20,798 bases of DNA from the NCBI GenBank assembly GCA_017420825.1, contig JAFQNU010000001.1, forward strand, positions 1 to 20,798, given 5' to 3'. Position 1 is the first letter of the stretch; each line of letters starts with the position of its first letter. The stretch is from Clostridia bacterium (GTDB lineage Bacteria > Bacillota > Clostridia > UBA1381). This document shows positions 15,697-20,798 of the stretch, piece by piece. The notes below the pieces were generated by a model. That model was not told the origin of the DNA and did no database searches. It worked only from the letters and a program-made list of their open reading frames with translations. Position numbers and translations under genes: made by a program.

Positions 15697-16743
15697 TCAT
15701 ATATTAATGATTTTTTCATAAAAAGCTTTAATAAATTTATCAAATTCCGACAAAGAAAACTCATCTGCCGAAAACAAATATCGAAACGGTGATGAATATG
15801 TTTCAAAATGTCTTGCCCTTAAAATTGAATATACCAAATTCGGTGCCTCACCGCTCCAGCCGTATGAGCCGAATGACGCAAACAATTTATCGGTAATCTT
15901 AAAATGATTTATTGACATTAACAAACTTGCCATTTCAAAAGGAATATTTCTGTTGTGAGTAGGTGTTGCAAAAATGACTCCTCTTGATTTATAAATAACA
16001 TCAAGCAGCTCTTTTTTAGAATAATCTGCCACATTATAAATTGAAATTCCAAACTGCTCACAGCGTTTAGCAAGCTTTTCGGTATTCCCTGTTTTTGAAT
16101 AATAAATAACGCTTACTTTTCTGTTATCGCCATCATACGGCTCACTAAGCTCTTTGTATAGCTTTATCGCACCTTTACAATCGGAAATCTCCTCACCGCT
16201 TGCAGGTAATATTTTCGCTATATCGACAGTTTCTAAAAAGCACATTGCACTATACACAAAATCTGACATATGAGACAAATTTTCTATATAGTATCCCTCT
16301 ATTCCTTTTCCCTCATCAGAAAACGCGTCACATGAAAACAAAATGCCGTCCATGTATGTCATCATTGAGTCGGGCCAGTCAATATTATGTGTAATAAAGA
16401 ATTTCAACGTGTTATTTGTGTCAAGCCGAAGTGTCATATTGCTTTTTGCAAGAAGCTCATTAAAATCTCCATTTAACTGCTCGTGAATATTCTTCAATCC
16501 CGAAACAGTAGATATAACAGCCACATCAGGCTTAATTTTTAACAACTCACACAATGATGAGCATCTCTCATATGATGTGTGATTAATTACTATGTAATCA
16601 AGCTCTTCAACCGAAATATATTCCCCTATATTTTTTTTAAGCTCGCCTGCATACTCAAAAGGAACTGTGTCTATTAAAACATTTTTTTCTGCCTGTATCA
16701 GATAGGCATTATACCCCGAAACTCCGACGTTATAAATACTCAT
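15697..16743 (-). CDS. Flavodiiron-like protein (FprA family) with degenerate iron site
   Basis: A 348-aa protein with a metallo-beta-lactamase-like domain (1-200) and a C-terminal flavodoxin domain. The flavodoxin part is intact: FMN loop YSKTGNT (215-221), ATPTHN (259-264) and FGSYGWSGEA (291-300), the last characteristic of flavodiiron proteins. These normally reduce oxygen or NO to water or N2O. Here the iron ligands are largely lost. The usual H-x-E-x-D-H reads H55-T-S57-Y-E59-R60; the His of HWPDSM is D122; the final His (SHG) reads A-S-G (S182); only H55 and D139 remain as expected. The N terminus is about 30 residues shorter than usual. Oxygen or NO reduction is therefore doubtful. 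The ATG follows the prmA stop by one base with AGAGGGG before it. Confidence 0.85.
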   Translation of the reverse strand: MSIYNVGVSGYNAYLIQAEKNVLIDTVPFEYAGELKKNIGEYISVEELDYIVINHTSYERCSSLCELLKIKPDVAVISTVSGLKNIHEQLNGDFNELLAKSNMTLRLDTNNTLKFFITHNIDWPDSMMTYMDGILFSCDAFSDEGKGIEGYYIENLSHMSDFVYSAMCFLETVDIAKILPASGEEISDCKGAIKLYKELSEPYDGDNRKVSVIYYSKTGNTEKLAKRCEQFGISIYNVADYSKKELLDVIYKSRGVIFATPTHNRNIPFEMASLLMSINHFKITDKLFASFGSYGWSGEAPNLVYSILRARHFETYSSPFRYLFSADEFSLSEFDKFIKAFYEKIINI

Positions 16744-16744
16744 T

Positions 16745-17722
16745 TTATCCCCTCTTTAACCGACATATAACACAAGCCCAGTCCTTGCGCTCATTTACCG
16801 CCAAAACCTCAAAGCCCTCATCTGAAAGAGCCGCTTTGACATCATCAATTCTGTCATTTATAATTCCCGATGTAATAAAAATTCCGTCATCAGTTATACA
16901 TTCCCTTACAGTCGGTGCAATTGCGATTATAACATCAGCTACAATATTTGCCACAACAACAGGATATTTTTTCTCACATATGTATGCCTTTAATTTCTCG
17001 TCAGTTATCACGTTACCCGAAATAACTGTATATTTCGACTTATCAACACCATTTCTTTTTGCGTTGTCATACGCTATGTTCACACAGTTAGGATCAATAT
17101 CAACCGCAAGTGCCGATTTTGCACCAAGCATAAGAGCTATAACAGACAAAATTCCGCTTCCGCATCCCAAATCAAGTACATCACTTTTACTATCCACATA
17201 CTTTTCAAGTGCTTCAATACAAAGTTGAGTTGTATAATGAGAGCCTGTCCCGAAGGTCATTCCCGGATTTACCTCAAAGACAATTCTGTCGGTAGGTTCA
17301 CTCAATTCCTCCCACTCAGGCTTTATCATTATTTTCTCACCAATTTCCATGGGATGAAAAAACTTTTTCCAGTTATTTGCCCAGTCCTCTTCACTTACAT
17401 TTGCAAGCTCAATTTCAAGACTGCCGAATTTTTTCTCTGTGTCAAAAGCTTTTAAATTGTTTATTGCCTCTTTAACAAGCAAAAGCATCTCATGCCCCGA
17501 TTCGTTATCGCTCACGTATGCCTTTATGCAGGTTTCTTTTTCCTTCTGCTTAATAAGCTCCTCGTCCACATAGTCCCAATATTGCTTATTTTCTTCCAAA
17601 AATCCCTTAAAATCCGCCTCATCCTCTATCTCAACACCTAAAATTCCTGCCTGATAAAGGTTTCCGCAAACAGCCTCAATTCCTTCAGCGGTAGTATATA
17701 TTATAATTTCTAGCCAGTTCAT
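16745..17722 (-). CDS. prmA: Ribosomal protein L11 methyltransferase
   Basis: Trimethylates lysines and the N terminus of ribosomal protein L11 with SAM, in the cytosol. The 325 aa comprise an N-terminal substrate-binding domain (MNWLEIIIYT) and a Rossmann methyltransferase domain with DLGCGSG (184-190). The family's NPGMTFGTGSHYTT lies at 152-165, and VVANIVADV supplies the N-x-[VIL] catalytic-loop motif. GGAGG sits 4 bases before the ATG, a short spacing. It is 15 bases after rpoD and almost touches the flavodiiron-like gene, so all are probably one transcript. Confidence 0.95.
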   Translation of the reverse strand: MNWLEIIIYTTAEGIEAVCGNLYQAGILGVEIEDEADFKGFLEENKQYWDYVDEELIKQKEKETCIKAYVSDNESGHEMLLLVKEAINNLKAFDTEKKFGSLEIELANVSEEDWANNWKKFFHPMEIGEKIMIKPEWEELSEPTDRIVFEVNPGMTFGTGSHYTTQLCIEALEKYVDSKSDVLDLGCGSGILSVIALMLGAKSALAVDIDPNCVNIAYDNAKRNGVDKSKYTVISGNVITDEKLKAYICEKKYPVVVANIVADVIIAIAPTVRECITDDGIFITSGIINDRIDDVKAALSDEGFEVLAVNERKDWACVICRLKRG

Positions 17723-17737
17723 AATTCCTCCAAAGTT

Positions 17738-18817
17738 TTAGTCAAGATAGTCCTTGAGTTTTTTACTGCGGCTCGGGTGCCGAAGCTTTCTCAAAGCCTT
17801 TGCCTCAATCTGTCTTATTCTTTCTCTTGTTACATTAAACTCCTTACCAACCTCTTCGAGAGTTCTTTGTCTGCCGTCCTCCAAACCGAAACGTAGTTTT
17901 AAAACCTTTTCCTCTCTCGGTGTAAGAGTTTTTAACACCTCAACAAGCTGTTCCTTCAAAAGTACAAAGCTTGCCGCATCTGACGGAGCAGGTGCATCAT
18001 CATCAGGAATAAAGTCACCCAAGTGGCTGTCCTCCTCCTCACCGATTGGTGTTTCCAATGATACAGGCTCCTGTGAAATTTTAGAAATTTCTCTCACCTT
18101 TTCCAACGACATATTTAATTCCTTTGCAAGCTCCTCATGAGTAGGCTCCCTTCCCAACTCCTGAACAAGCTGACGTGATACTCTGATAAGCTTATTTATA
18201 GTTTCAACCATATGAACAGGTATTCTGATTGTTCTTGCCTGGTCTGCTATTGCTCTTGTAATGGCTTGTCTTATCCACCATGTAGCATATGTTGAGAATT
18301 TATAACCCTTTGTATAGTCGAACTTGTCCACTGCCTTTATAAGACCGAGGTTTCCCTCCTGAATTAAGTCAAGAAACAGCATACCTCTGCCAACATATCT
18401 CTTTGCAATACTTACAACAAGTCTCAAATTCGCCTCTGCAAGCTTTTTCTTGGCAACCTCGTCACCCTCTGACATTCTTCTTGCAAGCTCTGTTTCCTGA
18501 GCCGCATCAAGAAGGTTTACCTTACCTATTTCCTTCAAGTACATCTTAACGTGGTCATCAATGCTTACGCCCTCCGGAATTGATAAATCCTCAAGCTCCT
18601 CCTTGCTGACTTCAATCTCCTCAAGCTCTTTTTCAAGGCTTTCAACAATTTCAATTGCTTCCTTTTCAAGCAAATCATAGACTGTTTCCATTTCCTCGGC
18701 TGTTATTTCAACCTCGTCAAATGCCGACACAATCTCACTGTGGGTGAGCAATCCCTTTTTCTTTCCTCTCTCAACCAATTCCTTTGTAATTTGCTTCTTA
18801 TTTTCAATATCCGCCAT
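17738..18817 (-). CDS. rpoD: Primary RNA polymerase sigma factor (SigA/RpoD)
   Basis: The housekeeping sigma factor that recognises TTGACA/TATAAT promoters such as those in this window. The 359 aa are typical of the short Gram-positive form. Region 1.1 (about 1-60) and an acidic linker come first. Region 2 includes DLIQEGNLGLIKAVDKFD (150-167) and STYATWWIRQA (175-185); region 3 starts near 196 (TIRIPVHM). Region 4 contains LRFGLEDG and the -35 recognition helix in VTRERIRQIEAKAL. GGAGG inside the last codons of dnaG lies 9 bases before the ATG. The dnaG-rpoD pair is the conserved macromolecular-synthesis operon; rpsU is not here. Confidence 0.97.
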   Translation of the reverse strand: MADIENKKQITKELVERGKKKGLLTHSEIVSAFDEVEITAEEMETVYDLLEKEAIEIVESLEKELEEIEVSKEELEDLSIPEGVSIDDHVKMYLKEIGKVNLLDAAQETELARRMSEGDEVAKKKLAEANLRLVVSIAKRYVGRGMLFLDLIQEGNLGLIKAVDKFDYTKGYKFSTYATWWIRQAITRAIADQARTIRIPVHMVETINKLIRVSRQLVQELGREPTHEELAKELNMSLEKVREISKISQEPVSLETPIGEEEDSHLGDFIPDDDAPAPSDAASFVLLKEQLVEVLKTLTPREEKVLKLRFGLEDGRQRTLEEVGKEFNVTRERIRQIEAKALRKLRHPSRSKKLKDYLD

Positions 18818-18822
18818 AGTAA

Positions 18823-20607
18823 TTACCCTCCATACCTTAACTCATTAAGCTTTTTCGTAAGCTCAACTATAACTCTTGCATCCTTCTCGTTTTTCATCTG
18901 CTCTGTAATCTTCTCAATTTTAATATTGCGTATCAGCTCATCTATTGCCTCCTCCGAATTTTTAAATTCCTCGAAGCTGTAAAATATATCTGAAACATAA
19001 TTAACCTCACCGCCCTCAAAGTCATTCATTATCATAGACAGCTCAATTAATTTGTTTTCTTTCCTTGCATCATACATCATCCCGACCAACTTTTTATGTA
19101 TCGGATGACAAAAATCCTCAACCTCAAAGCTTTCCTTTACCGTATCAACCGCCTTTTTTGATGATGACATCAGATAAATAAGCTTTTTTTCTGCCGCTAA
19201 AAGCTTAGTTGAGCCTTCATTTACAATCATTACTGTTTCATTTTCCTGTTTTGTCTTTTTAAGCTCACGTTCAGCTGCATTCTGTTCCGAATTTGAGTGA
19301 AGTGCAACGTGTTTTTTAAATTCGCTGTAAATTGCGTCTCTGCTGATACCTGTTTCGGTTGAAATCTGATTTATATATGCGTCAACCGTAACAGCGTCCG
19401 ATATGCTTCTTAACACCTGCACTGCTTCTGATATAAACAAAGCCTTACCCTCGGGTGAATCAAATGAATATTTCACCTTCAGGATATTGAGCCTGTACTG
19501 CGTTGAGGCTACCGCCTCTGACACAGCCTTTAAAAACATAGCACTTCCATTGGCTTTTATGTATTCATCAGGGTCCTTTGCACCTCTTAATTTAATTACT
19601 CTTGAACGTCCGCCGACACTGTTTATTACCTCTATCGCTCTTATAGTTGCCTCCTGACCTGCACCGTCAGAATCGTAACAAAGAAGAATTTCGTTACAAT
19701 ATTTCATTAAAAGCTTTGCCTGGTTTTCAGTGAGTGCTGTGCCAAGACTTGCCGCAACATTTGTAATTCCTGCCTGATAAACTGTAATAACATCCATATA
19801 GCCCTCAACAAGAATTATTGAATATGGAGAGCTTTTTTTTGCAAGATTCAGTGAAAAGAGATTTTTTCCCTTATTAAATACGGGAGTTTCGGCTGAATTT
19901 AAGTATTTTGGTATCTTATATCCATTATTCTCCGCAGCCTGTCCCATAATTCTTCCGCCAAAGCCTATTACATTACCTCTTAAATCTATAATCGGAAACA
20001 TTACTCTGTTTCTGAATTTATCAAATATTTTTCCGTCTCTTTGAATTACAAGTCCTGCTTCAAGCATTTCCTCATCACTATATCCCTGTTTTGTAAGATA
20101 CTCTCTCAATGCTGTGTAGCTGTCGGGAGCAAAGCCAAGTCCAAAGGTTGTAAGAGTTTTTAGAGATATTTTTCTCTCCCTAAAATAAGCTGTCGCTATT
20201 TTACCTTCATCGGTTTTTGCCAATGTATCATAATAAAATCTTGCCGCAAGCTTATTCATTTCATATATTTTCTTTTTTAGAAGCTGTGTTTTACTTCCAC
20301 CACCATCGTCCTTTTCAGGCAATGCTATTCCGGCACGTTCAGCCAACAGCTTTAAAGCTTCAACGAAATCAAGTCCTTCACTTCTCATTACAAACTGAAC
20401 AAGATTTCCGCTCGCACCGCATCCAAAGCAATGAAATAACTGCTTGTCCCTGCTTACATGAAAGGATGGTGATTTTTCCTTATGGAACGGACATAAGCCA
20501 CTGTAATCATTTCCTACCTTTTTAAGTCTTACGTACCGAGATACATAATCAACAATATCATTTTCCGAAAAAACCTCATTTACTACATCATCAGGGTAAT
20601 AGGGCAT
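18823..20607 (-). CDS. dnaG: DNA primase
   Basis: Makes RNA primers for replication together with the DnaB-type helicase. Using ATG 20607, which has GAGG 8 bases before it (a GTG nine bases upstream is poorly placed), the protein is 594 aa, the usual size. The zinc-binding domain has C39-P-F-H42 and C60-F-G-C63. The TOPRIM core has LVEGYMDVI (Glu) and CYDSDGAG (metal-binding Asp pair), preceded by the FGGRIMG-type basic motif of the catalytic core. The C-terminal part (about 450-594) is the more variable helicase-binding domain. Its stop lies 5 bases before rpoD. Confidence 0.97.
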   Translation of the reverse strand: MPYYPDDVVNEVFSENDIVDYVSRYVRLKKVGNDYSGLCPFHKEKSPSFHVSRDKQLFHCFGCGASGNLVQFVMRSEGLDFVEALKLLAERAGIALPEKDDGGGSKTQLLKKKIYEMNKLAARFYYDTLAKTDEGKIATAYFRERKISLKTLTTFGLGFAPDSYTALREYLTKQGYSDEEMLEAGLVIQRDGKIFDKFRNRVMFPIIDLRGNVIGFGGRIMGQAAENNGYKIPKYLNSAETPVFNKGKNLFSLNLAKKSSPYSIILVEGYMDVITVYQAGITNVAASLGTALTENQAKLLMKYCNEILLCYDSDGAGQEATIRAIEVINSVGGRSRVIKLRGAKDPDEYIKANGSAMFLKAVSEAVASTQYRLNILKVKYSFDSPEGKALFISEAVQVLRSISDAVTVDAYINQISTETGISRDAIYSEFKKHVALHSNSEQNAAERELKKTKQENETVMIVNEGSTKLLAAEKKLIYLMSSSKKAVDTVKESFEVEDFCHPIHKKLVGMMYDARKENKLIELSMIMNDFEGGEVNYVSDIFYSFEEFKNSEEAIDELIRNIKIEKITEQMKNEKDARVIVELTKKLNELRYGG

Positions 20608-20688
20608 GTCCGTCACCTCTTTTCCATTCCAAAAATAAGTCTCATATAATCATTATTCGACATTTTTTATAAAAACCCTTTTTTATTT

Positions 20689-20718
20689 AAAAAAAAATTA
20701 CACAACCATTAGTAATTT
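20689..20718 (-). terminator. Possible terminator upstream of dnaG
   Basis: On the minus strand AAATTAC pairs with GTAATTT (7 A/T-rich pairs, 10-base loop), within a run of nine T. It overlaps the stop codon of the partial gene at 20717. The stem is weak. The rest of the dnaG upstream spacer (20608-20688) is AT-rich, with no clear promoter that I could fix. Confidence 0.5.
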
Positions 20719-20798
20719 ACCCTTTTTTTGCGTTATTATTCATCAATAACGAATCAATTACCTCCTCCTCGGACAAAATACTCTTAACTTTCTTCCCG
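20717..20798 (-). CDS. C-terminal end of an unidentified gene, cut by the window edge
   Basis: A frame open from the window edge encodes 26 residues, GKKVKSILSEEEVIDSLL then MNNNAKKG, and stops with TAA at 20719-20717, just before the possible terminator. The charged helical composition fits a protein tail. dgt often precedes dnaG in Firmicutes, but I cannot confirm that from so little. An SD-like GGAGGAGG in it is just Glu codons. Confidence 0.5.
   Translation of the reverse strand, partial: GKKVKSILSEEEVIDSLLMNNNAKKG

Noticed and set aside
16785..17228. 147-codon + strand frame opposite prmA
   Set aside because: prmA on the other strand is unambiguous with conserved motifs; the antisense frame has no ribosome binding site or recognisable domain.
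20763..20770. GGAGGAGG on the minus strand as a ribosome binding site for a tiny ORF
   Set aside because: The next ATG is too far away, its frame ends after 8 codons, and the motif is three Glu codons in a longer frame open to the window edge.

Overview
The window looks like chromosomal DNA of a low-GC, Gram-positive anaerobe of class Clostridia (Bacillota). The evidence is the gene content and order: dnaG-rpoD, prmA-rsmE, yqeG-aroE and nadK-argR-recN blocks, a class I fumarase subunit, a clostridial-type GT-C glycosyltransferase and AT-rich sigma-A promoters. I cannot name a genus. No rRNA, tRNA, CRISPR array, transposase or integrase was seen, and no stretch over 300 bases lacks a gene.

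Layout. Bases 1-4893 are on the + strand: a membrane glycosyltransferase whose start lies outside the window, a class I fumarase alpha subunit, and the ribosome quality control factor RqcH. At 4886-4893 this unit meets the minus-strand genes, with overlapping stop codons. Everything from there to the end is on the minus strand and is described in transcription order, from high to low coordinates. A 26-codon gene end (20717-20798) and a weak terminator precede dnaG-rpoD-prmA-flavodiiron-like protein. A new consensus promoter then drives rsmE and a small membrane protein, ending at a terminator (14378-14402). Next come yqeG-aroE, overlapping by 8 bases.

The region 9279-12995 is the accessory part. 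A 40-codon ORF is coupled to the aroE stop by ATGA. It is followed by a previously unlisted 54-codon Cys-containing peptide gene (12648-12812), a strong hairpin, a radical SAM/SPASM enzyme and a soluble Hanks-type Ser/Thr kinase 13 bases further on. This looks like a small ribosomally made, radical-SAM-modified peptide cassette with a kinase attached, and it is the best candidate for a new system. A GH172 (DUF2961) glycosidase with a perfect TTGACA-17-TATAAT promoter comes next and ends in its own terminator.

The T-tract of that terminator overlaps the promoter of the last operon, nadK-argR-recN-RseC-like-AEC transporter. A palindrome just after the -10 box may be an ArgR operator.

Most genes are housekeeping: replication and transcription start-up, translation and ribosome modification, NADP synthesis, arginine control, DNA repair and the shikimate pathway. 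The unusual points are the peptide-radical SAM-kinase cassette, a flavodiiron-like protein lacking several of its iron ligands, the lone fumarase alpha subunit and the apparent two-module GT-C enzyme.
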